DNA of 64,000 bases from an uncultured Pirellulaceae bacterium (GTDB lineage: Bacteria > Planctomycetota > Planctomycetia > Pirellulales > Pirellulaceae), in NCBI GenBank assembly GCA_938084685.1, contig CALKGE010000001.1:992001-1056000 (forward strand), read 5' to 3'. The notes under the pieces are model-generated. The model was not told the origin of the DNA, searched no databases, and worked only from the letters and a program-made list of their open reading frames with translations. Each line of letters opens with the position of its first letter. Position 1 is the stretch's first letter. Shown piece after piece: positions 37,570-45,547 of this stretch. Made by a program: the position numbers and the translations under genes.

Positions 37570-39075
37570 ATGAGCCTCATCAAGCTTCCTGCGATTGGAT
37601 TTCTCATTATCAGTTGGGTGACTGTCTGTTTTTCGCCAGCCGATCTGGTGGCAGCGCCCCCCAATATCCTGTGGATTATTGTGGATGATATGTCTGCTCA
37701 CTTTTCTTCCTATGGAGAAGAGCTGATTGAGACTCCGCATGTAGATTCCTTGGCTCGGCGTGGCGTCCAGTTTAACAATGCCTACGTCACCGCTCCGGTT
37801 TGCTCGACATGCCGCAGCGCATTTATCACCGGTATGTATCAGACAACGATCGGTGCTCACCATCATCGAAGCGGTCGCGGAACAGAGAAGATCAACTTGC
37901 CTCAAGGTGTCCGCCCTATCCCTGAGATGTTTCAGGAAGCTGGTTATTACACAACGCTGACGGGTTGGCCGATTCGCGCTGACGAGCGTCTGGGAAAGTC
38001 TGATTACAACTTTGAATGGAATCAGGAGATGTATGATGGTGCCGACTGGGCTAAACGGGACAAGGGGCAACCATTTTTCGCTCAGGTTCAACTTCCCGGT
38101 GGAAAGCTTCGAGGTGGTACTACGGAAGCGGCACAACGATTTGCCGCACGGGTTGAAGAGACGTTTGGGAATCGTACGGACCTTAGTCGTATCACTCTGC
38201 CACCGTACTATCCAGCCACAGAGGTCATTTTGCACGACTGGGCAGTCTATCTGGACACAGTACGTGAAACCGATCGCGTGGTGGGAGAGATCCTCCACAA
38301 GCTGCGGGACGAAGGAGATTTGGGCAACACCATTGTCCTGTTTATGACCGACCATGGAATCAGCCATGTTCGCGGCAAGCAGTTCATGTATGACGAAGGT
38401 TTACACGTTCCACTGGTCATTGCCGGTCCTGGAATTGAAGCGGGGCAGGTTCGCGATGACCTGGTCGAGCACATCGATATTGCTGCCGTTTCATTGGCTT
38501 ATGCCGGGATTAACCTGCCCAGGTCGATGCAGGCTCAGGATATCATGGCCCCCGATTACAGGCCGAGGCGAGCTGTTTATGCCGCTCGCGATCGGTGTGA
38601 TGAGACGGTAGAGCATTTGAGAAGTGTTCGCACACTGGACTACAAGTATATTCGCAATTACCTTCCTCAACGTCCGCATCTGCAACCCAATGCCTACAAG
38701 GATGGGAAATCTATTGTAAAGTCGTTTAAGGAGGCTGGTGCCAGAGGTGAGTTGAACGACGTGCAACAACGTCTGTTGGCTCCCACGCGACTACCTGAAG
38801 AACTTTACGACCTGACTCGAGATCCTTACGAAATAAATAATCTGGCGGAGGACCCGGCATATGGTTCGGTTCTGAAACAAATGCGAAAATTACTTGCCCG
38901 TTGGGAATCGAGGTCGGGTGATCAGGGAGTGAACCCTGAACCCACTCGGATGTTTGATAGTGACATGAAAGTCTATGTCGAAACATTGGAAGCTCGTCGC
39001 CGACCAGTGGAACACATCAATACGATCAAACAGAACATTGAATTGATGCGTCGCTGGGCTCAACAAGGAAAGTAG
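37570..39075 (+). CDS. Secreted sulfatase with atypical formylglycine motif
   Basis: Sulfatase-fold protein of 501 residues with a signal peptide (about 1-29). Metal site NILWIIVDDMSAHF. The formylglycine position reads CSTCR (Cys78, Thr80, Arg82), where the recognised rule is C-x-[PA]-x-R, so Thr replaces the Pro/Ala. MYQTTIGAHHHRS follows, as in heparan N-sulfatase-like family members. The usual GKWH is absent; the region reads GWPIRADERLGKSDYNFEW. A late FMTDHGISHVRGKQF gives further metal ligands. Fifth gene of the run from 29011. Hydrolase activity depends on whether the variant Cys is matured. Confidence 0.88.
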   Translation: MSLIKLPAIGFLIISWVTVCFSPADLVAAPPNILWIIVDDMSAHFSSYGEELIETPHVDSLARRGVQFNNAYVTAPVCSTCRSAFITGMYQTTIGAHHHRSGRGTEKINLPQGVRPIPEMFQEAGYYTTLTGWPIRADERLGKSDYNFEWNQEMYDGADWAKRDKGQPFFAQVQLPGGKLRGGTTEAAQRFAARVEETFGNRTDLSRITLPPYYPATEVILHDWAVYLDTVRETDRVVGEILHKLRDEGDLGNTIVLFMTDHGISHVRGKQFMYDEGLHVPLVIAGPGIEAGQVRDDLVEHIDIAAVSLAYAGINLPRSMQAQDIMAPDYRPRRAVYAARDRCDETVEHLRSVRTLDYKYIRNYLPQRPHLQPNAYKDGKSIVKSFKEAGARGELNDVQQRLLAPTRLPEELYDLTRDPYEINNLAEDPAYGSVLKQMRKLLARWESRSGDQGVNPEPTRMFDSDMKVYVETLEARRRPVEHINTIKQNIELMRRWAQQGK

Positions 39076-39081
39076 GGTTCT

Positions 39082-40089
39082 GTGAAAGCTGCGGTTCTTC
39101 AACAAACGCATCACCCTCTGGTGATAGAACAGCGTGAATTGCCTGATGTATCAGAGGGACAAGTATTGATTCGTCTGCATGCTGCGGCTTTGAATCGTCG
39201 TGATTATTGGATCACTCAGGGGTTGTATCCGGGAATCCGAACTGGAGTTATCCAGGGATCAGATGGAGCTGGTGTGGTTGAGGCAGTTGGCGAAGGAGTG
39301 GATTCCGATTGGATTGGCCGCCAGGTGATTATCAATCCCGGATTGGAGTGGGGTGAAAACGAGCAATTTCAATCGGAGCAATTTCATATTCTGGGGATGC
39401 CCTCCGATGGCACATTTGCGGAATCGATCTGTGTACCCGCCAGTGCCGTCTTTGAGAAGCCAGCTCATCTCAACTGGCATCACGCGGCCGCGTTGCCTCT
39501 GGCCGGAGTGACCGCTTTCCGAGCGGTTTCCCGAGCGGAGGTAAAAGGCGATAGTCTGGTTTTGATTAACGGTATTGGTGGCGGAGTCGCTTTGCTGGCG
39601 ATGCAGTTTTGCATGGCGTTGGGAGCTCGGGTTCTGGTCACTTCTTCATCCGAGACAAAATTGCAACGTGCGTTGGAAATGGGTGCTGCTGGGGCTTACC
39701 TCTATTGTCAGGATGACTGGGTGAAACAGGTGCTGGGGGATCACGGTATGGTCGATGCCATTATTGATGGTGCGGGTGGTACAGGCTATCGCAACCTGCT
39801 GCAACTGGCTGGTCCGGGGGGACGCATTGTTAATTACGGAGCGACAGCAGGGCCGGCCGACAGGGTAGATCTGTTCAAAGTGTTTTGGAAGCAGCTCAAA
39901 CTGATAGGGTCGACGATGGGTTCTCCCGCAGATTTTGAGCAAATGTTGTTGTTAGTACGTGAGGCAAAGATTGAGCCCATTGTTGATTCAGTTTTCTCCC
40001 TCGAGGATGTGAACCTGGCATTGGCTAGGTTGGCCGAGAGTACTCAGTTTGGCAAAGTGGTCATTGAGATTAACGGTATCAATAGCTAG
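39082..40089 (+). CDS. Zinc-free MDR-family dehydrogenase/quinone-oxidoreductase-like protein
   Basis: Medium-chain dehydrogenase/reductase of 335 residues, cytoplasmic, starting with GTG 6 bases after the sulfatase stop. Domains: N-terminal GroES-like fold (KAAVLQQTHHPLVIEQRELP), a GSDGAGVVEAVGEGV loop, then a Rossmann fold with INGIGGGVALLAMQ as dinucleotide-binding loop. The position where zinc alcohol dehydrogenases have the catalytic Cys reads ALNRRDYW, so no catalytic zinc is expected and NADPH-quinone or enoyl reductase-type chemistry is likely. Last gene of the run from 29011; it may reduce a sugar-derived product, but no substrate can be read. Confidence 0.88.
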   Translation: MKAAVLQQTHHPLVIEQRELPDVSEGQVLIRLHAAALNRRDYWITQGLYPGIRTGVIQGSDGAGVVEAVGEGVDSDWIGRQVIINPGLEWGENEQFQSEQFHILGMPSDGTFAESICVPASAVFEKPAHLNWHHAAALPLAGVTAFRAVSRAEVKGDSLVLINGIGGGVALLAMQFCMALGARVLVTSSSETKLQRALEMGAAGAYLYCQDDWVKQVLGDHGMVDAIIDGAGGTGYRNLLQLAGPGGRIVNYGATAGPADRVDLFKVFWKQLKLIGSTMGSPADFEQMLLLVREAKIEPIVDSVFSLEDVNLALARLAESTQFGKVVIEINGINS

Positions 40090-40102
40090 CAGGACGTTTT
40101 TC

Positions 40103-40140
40103 GTTTTTACCGCGTGCCAATTGGAGGTTATGGTAAAAAC
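40103..40140. terminator. Inverted repeat after the 29-40 kb gene run, possible terminator
   Basis: A perfect 9-bp stem (GTTTTTACC at 40103-40111 with GGTAAAAAC at 40132-40140) and a 20-base loop lies 13 bases after the dehydrogenase stop. No T-run follows on the plus strand, so it could instead stabilise the transcript end. Confidence 0.4.
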
Positions 40141-40204
40141 TTAACGTTCGCTGTGTGCTCAATGCATCTCGATCTGTCTTAAATGAGCTTATGATTTTCA
40201 AGCC

Positions 40205-41512
40205 ATGACGAAAACTGACTCACAATCTGTTTCGATGAAAGACCTGCGGTCTTCTCTCGTGCGACTTAACCGGATTGGAATTTCCTCAACTCCGACTCCG
40301 ACACTCGAGTTGATGCTGGACAATCTGGAGTCGAATCTGGCTGATTTGGCACAGCAGGCGGCTGATCTGGAGGTAGAGGCCGAGCAGCGTTTTAACGAGG
40401 GAGATCTGGGAGTTTATAAACGCGTTCGGGAGCGTTCTCGGCTGCTGGCTGGTGAGACCAGTGAACTTGAAACGTTGCGAGAACGCGTTGTCGATGCCAT
40501 TGAGTACAACTACATGACCGACAGGTTGAGTAAACTGTTGGGGTCGACGTGGATGGTAAATGCCATTCAGGTTGTCATGATGCTGCTTATCTTTTTTGTG
40601 CTCGCGCTGCTGGCCTACGATACACTCGTCCCGAATCATTGGGGCTATTTCGTCATCGATGATCATCAGTACGCCGTAGCGGATTATCGCACGGAGATTT
40701 CAGCCTGGCGGGAGACGGTTGAACGTTTTGGATTGCAGGGGCAGACGTATGATCGGTTTGATGAGCATCAGCGTCCCCGCTGGCTTGAGAGTTGGTCAAT
40801 CTTCTGGATCGATGTGGTCTGTTGTGCAATCTTTATGCTGGAATTCGTGGTGCGACTTTTTTGTTCGCGTTCAAAGCGATGGTACTGGAGGAATTATTGG
40901 ATTGACTTTGTAACGTCGATTCCAATTCCGGGTGAAGCTCAGCTGTCCCGATTTGGACGGCTTGCCAGGATAGGTCGATTTGCGAGACTGTTGAGGTTTT
41001 CCCGAGTGCTGAGAATACTTCGCGTATTCCTGATGCTATGGCGAGGAATGGACAAGCTGCAGGACGCCATGGATGTCAAACTCATGAAGCGTTCTCTCAA
41101 ATGGGGGCTGATCGTCATGGTCTTCGGTGGCTTCGCTGTGTATTACGTAGAGAGCGCGTTCGTGGGCAATGAGAACGACGTCAAGACGCTAGGAGGAGGG
41201 ATGTGGTGGAGTTTCACGACGGTGGTGACAGGCGGGTTCGGTGATATTCATAATCCGACCACAGTCGTAGGGCGTATACTTACCGTGGTATTGATTATTA
41301 CCGGAATGATTCTTGTCGGAGTATTTACCGCTACATTGACTTCACTTTATGTTGGCGAAGAATCTGAGGAATTGCAGCGGTATCAGGAAGAGATGAATAA
41401 ACGACTGGATCGTATCGAATCAATTATCGCTCGAAACGCAGGTCTGTATGGAAATCCACCAAACGAAAAACACTCTGGTGGAGAATACATTGACGGCGAA
41501 TCCGATGTTTGA
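40205..41512 (+). CDS. Voltage-sensor potassium-channel-like ion transporter with unusual filter
   Basis: Six-helix ion channel subunit of 435 residues in the cytoplasmic membrane. An N-terminal coiled-coil stretch (about 33-100) comes first. S1 is about 115-140, with a long S1-S2 loop of about 60 residues; S2 is about 197-219 and S3 about 231-241. S4 (about 249-280) has Arg at roughly every third position (FGRLARIGRFARLLRFSRV). S5 is about 299-318 and S6 about 358-383. The pore loop reads WWSFTTVVTGGFGD: the filter is TGGFG (342-346) rather than TVGYG. A C-terminal helix may form a coiled coil. Single gene. Potassium selectivity is likely from the family but not assured with this filter. Confidence 0.88.
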   Translation: MTKTDSQSVSMKDLRSSLVRLNRIGISSTPTPTLELMLDNLESNLADLAQQAADLEVEAEQRFNEGDLGVYKRVRERSRLLAGETSELETLRERVVDAIEYNYMTDRLSKLLGSTWMVNAIQVVMMLLIFFVLALLAYDTLVPNHWGYFVIDDHQYAVADYRTEISAWRETVERFGLQGQTYDRFDEHQRPRWLESWSIFWIDVVCCAIFMLEFVVRLFCSRSKRWYWRNYWIDFVTSIPIPGEAQLSRFGRLARIGRFARLLRFSRVLRILRVFLMLWRGMDKLQDAMDVKLMKRSLKWGLIVMVFGGFAVYYVESAFVGNENDVKTLGGGMWWSFTTVVTGGFGDIHNPTTVVGRILTVVLIITGMILVGVFTATLTSLYVGEESEELQRYQEEMNKRLDRIESIIARNAGLYGNPPNEKHSGGEYIDGESDV

Positions 41513-41529
41513 CCGGGGCTAAATCGCCG

Positions 41530-42888
41530 CTAGCCAAGGTCGCTGATAGTTTCACGGTGCTGCAGCAGATACTGGGGTCGCCCGTTAAAGTCCGGTATCT
41601 TCACGTTGGAGACATCGATGCCCAGATGTTGATAGAGAGTGGCGAATACGTTTTGGTAATGAATGGGATGATCTTTGGCGGATTCACCGAGCCGAGTAGT
41701 ACTGCCTAGTACCTGACCGTGGTCAAACCCTCCGCCAGCCAGAATACAGCCGGAGACCTGTGGCCAGTGATCTCGACCACCGTTAGCATTTATTCGGGGC
41801 GTACGTCCCATTTCTCCCCACACGACAACGGCCACATCTTTTTCCAGACCACGGTCTTTCAGGTCTTGAGTAAGAGCCAGCAGACACTGTTCCAGGCGAG
41901 GCAGGTATTCGCGTAATTGAGCAAAATTGTTTTTGTATGCCAGATCACCTGCTTTACGGCAGGAGTGTGTATCCCAGCGACCGAACGAGATCGAAACACA
42001 ACGTGCGCCGGCTTCCACTAACCTGCGGGCGATGAGGAAATCTTCGTTGTTCATCGGCGAACCGTCATCCACCGGATCGTTATTACCTTTGCCGTACCGA
42101 GCGATCGTTTCCGGAGCTTCTTTGGAAATATCCAATGCTTCAAGAAGTTTATTGCTGGTGAGCATATGCAGGGCCTGAGCCGTATATGCGTCTACACTTT
42201 GCACGACGTCCGAGGTTTCGACGGCACGCTGCAGGCGGTCAACAGATTTTAACAACTGGCTTCGGTCACGCAGTCGGCTACGAGACATTTGTAAAACCAT
42301 GTCTGCCTTGCCTTCGTCGTTGGGCTGAAATGGTTTGTGAGCTGCTCCGACAAAACCAGCTCGACCTGGATCGCGCCAGTTATTGTTTGTGTGATACACC
42401 ATGCTGATCGACGGGGGGACAGACTTGTCGACAGGTCCCTGCAGGTAGGAGACGGCAGCACCCAGGCATGGTTGATGACGCACCCTGGATTGGAAGTAGC
42501 CAAATCCACTGAGACAAAGTTCAGAAGCATGTTCGTTTTTGGCGCCTACCAGAGAACGGATAATCGTAAAGCGATCCAGATTCTGAGCCAGCCTTGGTAG
42601 GTGTTCGCAGAGGTGATAGCCAGGGGTGGTGGTCTGGATCGGTTGGAATTCCCCGCGAATCTCCAGGGGGGCCTCTGATTTCAGATCCCAGATATCCAGA
42701 TGGGAAGGGCCTCCAGGAAGGAAAACCATGATCACTGATTTATGCCGGGACTGATTCCCGTTTTCTTCATCGGCTCGAAGTAACTGGGGCAATGAAATAC
42801 CACCCAATGCCAGCGAACCGACACTCAGGAAACTACGGCGGGGAATACCGTCACAGAATTTCGACTTGGCTCCAGTAATTTGCAACAT
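41530..42888 (-). CDS. DUF1501 protein, GRDHW type, without a PSD1 partner
   Basis: Product of 452 residues with a twin-arginine signal (PRRSFLSVGSLALGG). Motifs: LPGGPSHLDIWDLK, then GEMGRTPRINANGGRDHW, matching the other solitary copy at 18734-20140. It lies 40 bases downstream of the DUF1805 gene on the same strand and converges on the channel gene (17-base gap). There is no PSD1 gene nearby on this strand, which separates this class from the paired DUF1501 proteins. Confidence 0.9.
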   Translation of the reverse strand: MLQITGAKSKFCDGIPRRSFLSVGSLALGGISLPQLLRADEENGNQSRHKSVIMVFLPGGPSHLDIWDLKSEAPLEIRGEFQPIQTTTPGYHLCEHLPRLAQNLDRFTIIRSLVGAKNEHASELCLSGFGYFQSRVRHQPCLGAAVSYLQGPVDKSVPPSISMVYHTNNNWRDPGRAGFVGAAHKPFQPNDEGKADMVLQMSRSRLRDRSQLLKSVDRLQRAVETSDVVQSVDAYTAQALHMLTSNKLLEALDISKEAPETIARYGKGNNDPVDDGSPMNNEDFLIARRLVEAGARCVSISFGRWDTHSCRKAGDLAYKNNFAQLREYLPRLEQCLLALTQDLKDRGLEKDVAVVVWGEMGRTPRINANGGRDHWPQVSGCILAGGGFDHGQVLGSTTRLGESAKDHPIHYQNVFATLYQHLGIDVSNVKIPDFNGRPQYLLQHRETISDLG

Positions 42889-42928
42889 GTTTATGTCATC
42901 GGTTCGGAGTTTAAGAGTTGGCTATTTA

Positions 42929-43276
42929 TTATCTCTCAATTTGGTTTGCTGCGACAAGCATTAATTCGGCGGCTTCTCGTCCGGTCATGCCAACCTGGAT
43001 TCCCATGCTCTCAGCGCGAGGGGTACAGCGAACAATTTTGGCATCCAGCAAATCTTCAGGGGTAACCAGCGGGCATTCCGGCGTCCCTTCGGCAATGGCC
43101 ATTGCCTGGTTGAATTTGGCAGGAACGACGACGTCGTAGATACCACAACCCACAATTCCAACCGGCGTCAGAATACTGCAGTATTGGCCTTCGATCCATC
43201 GGTTACTGATGCCAAGGGCGGAGCCGTTTTTAAAGTGCAGTGTGGAACTGACAGATCGTGGTAATGCATCGCTCAT
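42929..43276 (-). CDS. DUF1805 domain protein
   Basis: Small cytoplasmic protein of 115 residues matching DUF1805 (PF08827, YunC-like). Diagnostic features: GQYCSILTPVGIVGCGIYD, the run PEDLLDAKIVRCTPRAESMG, and the end QVGMTGREAAELM. Function of the family is unknown. It stands 40 bases upstream of a DUF1501 gene and may share its transcript. No signal peptide, so it would act in a different compartment from that neighbour. Confidence 0.82.
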   Translation of the reverse strand: MSDALPRSVSSTLHFKNGSALGISNRWIEGQYCSILTPVGIVGCGIYDVVVPAKFNQAMAIAEGTPECPLVTPEDLLDAKIVRCTPRAESMGIQVGMTGREAAELMLVAANQIER

Positions 43277-43592
43277 CGTATTGTTATCCTCACAAAAGGA
43301 GTCTTCAGGGGAGTGGGCCTGACGTCGATATTTGTCATTATAAAAATGAGAACGTGACGGGTCGCCAGAGATTCCATCTTATTGTATCGAACAATGACTT
43401 GTGTCTGGTAAAAGAGGCTTGTGCTACTTGCGGCACTGCTTGGATGAACGCCTTGAAGTCCTTGCTTTCTGTTCCGCCAGGTCAATTACGATTCCCGCGT
43501 GTATCTTAACCACTTTTGAGTTGGTCAGATTCAGCTACAATGAGAGCCTGACTCTACAACACTCACGTATTTCAAAAAGAGAATTCAATACC
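43277..43592. other. Spacer of 316 bases between divergent genes
   Basis: No convincing gene. It should hold the promoters of the DUF1805 gene (minus) and the tandem parvulin gene (plus). An in-frame extension of the parvulin gene up to 43401 exists but is not coding-like and lacks parvulin similarity. Confidence 0.5.
43514..43541 (+). promoter_or_regulatory. Possible sigma-70-type promoter for the tandem parvulin gene
   Basis: TTTTGA (43514-43519), a 16-base spacer and TACAAT (43536-43541) lie about 51 bases before the ATG at 43593. Confidence 0.35.
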
Positions 43593-44153
43593 ATGTTTAT
43601 CGCTTCCGCCGCCCATATTCTGGTTGAAACAGAAGAAGCCTGTCAGGACCTGAAAGAACAAATTGAAGGTGGCCTCGATTTCGCGGCTGCAGCGGCTGAG
43701 TTTTCAGCCTGTCCATCAGGAGCTCAGGGAGGGGCGCTAGGGGAATTCAGCCCCGGACAAATGGTACCAGAGTTCGATCAGGTCGTATTCAATGATGAGG
43801 TGGGTGTCGTCCATGGTCCGGTTAAAACTCAGTTTGGCTATCACCTGATTATTATTTCCAGCCGTGAGCAACAGCGGGAGGCGTCTGCTCGCCATATTCT
43901 GGTTGAAACAGAAGAAGCCTGTCAGGATCTGAAAGAGCAAATTGAAGGTGGCCTCGATTTCGCCGCTGCGGCTGCTGAGTTTTCAGCCTGCCCATCGGGA
44001 GCCCAGGGGGGGGCGTTGGGGTCGTTTGGACCGGGGCGCATGGTACCCGAATTCGACAAGGTTGTTTTTAATGACGAAGTGGGTGTCGTCCATGGTCCGG
44101 TTAAAACTCAGTTTGGCTTCCACTTGATCGAAATCACCAGCCGTGATGACTAA
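43593..44153 (+). CDS. Tandem parvulin-type peptidyl-prolyl isomerase
   Basis: Protein of 186 residues consisting of two complete parvulin (PpiC-like) domains, about residues 4-96 and 97-186, and almost nothing else. Each has HILVETEEACQDL, the stretch EFSACPSGAQGGALG, MVPEFD, and KTQFG(Y/F)HLI, the usual catalytic and core residues of small parvulins. No signal peptide, so it should act in the cytoplasm as a prolyl isomerase/chaperone. The ATG at 43593 directly precedes the first domain. The longer reading from 43401 adds 64 non-parvulin residues. The domains are nearly identical, indicating recent internal duplication. Stop codons interlock with the convergent GIY-YIG gene (CTAA). Confidence 0.92.
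   Translation: MFIASAAHILVETEEACQDLKEQIEGGLDFAAAAAEFSACPSGAQGGALGEFSPGQMVPEFDQVVFNDEVGVVHGPVKTQFGYHLIIISSREQQREASARHILVETEEACQDLKEQIEGGLDFAAAAAEFSACPSGAQGGALGSFGPGRMVPEFDKVVFNDEVGVVHGPVKTQFGFHLIEITSRDD
43602..44150 (+). repeat. Two-copy in-frame direct repeat, 279-base period
   Basis: Unit 1 spans 43602-43880 (93 codons) and unit 2 spans 43881-44150. Identity is patchy. A 35-base block starting at 43614/43893 and a roughly 40-base block starting at 43800/44079 are identical, while the stretch between them carries many changes. That pattern suggests a recent duplication or local gene conversion. Confidence 0.9.
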
Positions 44154-44479
44154 CTCGGTTGGGGTTGGTCATTGTGTTGAGTGATCAGAGCGTCTTTTTC
44201 ATTTCGCGAAAGCTGCTTGATGGCATATTCGCGTTTTAATGCGGCACTGCGGTCTTTCACTGGTTCGTGATAGACCAGTTTAACGGGAGTGCGGGCGCGG
44301 GTATATCGCGCGGCGGTACCTGCATTGTGTTGTTCCACTCGACGTGTTACGTCGTTCGTCATGCCGGTGTACAGAGTGCCATCACTGCATTGAAGAATGT
44401 AGACGAACCAGTCACCCAGGTTGTTGGTGCTCTCAACAGATTCACGGCCAGGCCTGCTCATATCGACATTGTAGCCCAT
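44150..44479 (-). CDS. GIY-YIG nuclease-domain protein (UPF0213 type)
   Basis: Small protein of 109 residues with one GIY-YIG domain: WFVYILQCSDGTLYTGMTND, then TRRVEQHNAG, KLVYHE and ALKREYAIKQL. These hold the Tyr, Tyr, Arg, Glu and Asn expected for the domain. Members of this small family have no firmly known role; structure-specific DNA cleavage is the domain's usual activity. It begins 12 bases after the metF stop and is probably on the same transcript. A second in-frame ATG six codons in (44461) is equally plausible. Confidence 0.87.
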   Translation of the reverse strand: MGYNVDMSRPGRESVESTNNLGDWFVYILQCSDGTLYTGMTNDVTRRVEQHNAGTAARYTRARTPVKLVYHEPVKDRSAALKREYAIKQLSRNEKDALITQHNDQPQPS

Positions 44480-44491
44480 CTCTACCTTTTG

Positions 44492-45364
44492 CTACCAACC
44501 AGCTGCTTCGAGTGCCTGCAGGGTTGCCTGGGATTTGTTCAGCACATAAAAGTGGATACCAGGTGCTCCGTTGGCCATCAGGTCTTGAACCTGAGCGGCC
44601 GCAAACTCCACACCAACCTGAAATTGCCACTCTTTGTTCTCCTCACCCTTTTCACCCAATCGTTGCACAAAGGACTCGGGGAGACTGGATCCGCAGAGTG
44701 ACGTGATACGTTGAATCTGAGCCAGATTGGTCACCGGTAATATTCCTGGGACGATCGGGATATTGATTCCAATGGCCTCGCATCGTTCGCAAAAGGCGAA
44801 ATAGTCCTGGTTGTCATAGAACAGTTGGGTAATGATGATATCCGCGCCAGCGTCCACTTTACGCTTCAAATTCTCAAGATCGGCCTCGGCCGATGGTGCT
44901 TCCTGATGAACTTCGGGGTAACCGGCGACTGCGATTCCGAACTGAGGAAATTCTGCTCGGATGAATTCCACGAGTTCATTGGCGTAAAGAAACCCACCTT
45001 CCACGGCTTTGAATTCCGTATCTCCCTGCGGGGGATCACCGCGAAGGGCGACCAGGAAATCGACGTTTTGTGCCAATGCGTTATTCAGGTACTGGCGAAG
45101 GTCATCCTGAGTGCTACCGACACAGGTCAGATGGCTGGCCACTGGAACGTCAAAGGTTGATTTGACCTGCGTGATGACATCTATTGTTTTGGATTGAGTG
45201 GATCCGCCGGCACCGTAAGTGCAGGTAATGTAGTCCGGCGAGAACTGCATTAAGGCCTGCAGGTGGCGCATCAGAGCGGCGTCTCCCTTTTCTGTTTTGG
45301 GAGGGAAGAGCTCAAAGGAAAGTCCCTTGTGATCGGAAGTGTAAAACTGTGCAACAGATGCCAT
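44492..45364 (-). CDS. metF: 5,10-methylenetetrahydrofolate reductase
   Basis: FAD enzyme of 290 residues that makes 5-methyltetrahydrofolate for methionine synthesis in the cytoplasm. Landmarks: SFELFPPKT with the catalytic Glu18, YITCTYGAGGSTQ, SHLTCVG, ALRGDPPQG, AVAGYPEVHQEAP, ITQLFYDNQDYFAF, and PIVPGILPVTNLAQI. It has the short bacterial length without the eukaryotic regulatory domain. The upstream spacer (45365-45547, shared with a divergent sulfatase) shows no recognisable SAM- or SAH-riboswitch. The GIY-YIG gene follows closely. Confidence 0.96.
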   Translation of the reverse strand: MASVAQFYTSDHKGLSFELFPPKTEKGDAALMRHLQALMQFSPDYITCTYGAGGSTQSKTIDVITQVKSTFDVPVASHLTCVGSTQDDLRQYLNNALAQNVDFLVALRGDPPQGDTEFKAVEGGFLYANELVEFIRAEFPQFGIAVAGYPEVHQEAPSAEADLENLKRKVDAGADIIITQLFYDNQDYFAFCERCEAIGINIPIVPGILPVTNLAQIQRITSLCGSSLPESFVQRLGEKGEENKEWQFQVGVEFAAAQVQDLMANGAPGIHFYVLNKSQATLQALEAAGW

Positions 45365-45547
45365 GACAGCCTGAGGACCTGTTTATGAAAATCAACCTTA
45401 AACGCTAATAATAAGTTACATCGGCAATTTCAGACAGGTGGGCAGAAGTAGAATTGGAGCGGACGGTAAAAGGGTTTGATTTTCATGGGGGTAAGGTAGA
45501 ATCGATCAGAATACCAGGTAATGGTCTGTTTTGATAAAGTTTTACTA

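Noticed and set aside
37510..38367. Open reading frame of 285 codons on the minus strand
   Set aside because: Antisense to the sulfatase at 37570, whose motifs are clear; no protein-like features.
45365..45547. SAM or SAH riboswitch upstream of metF
   Set aside because: No matching stem pattern or conserved core could be recognised in the spacer.
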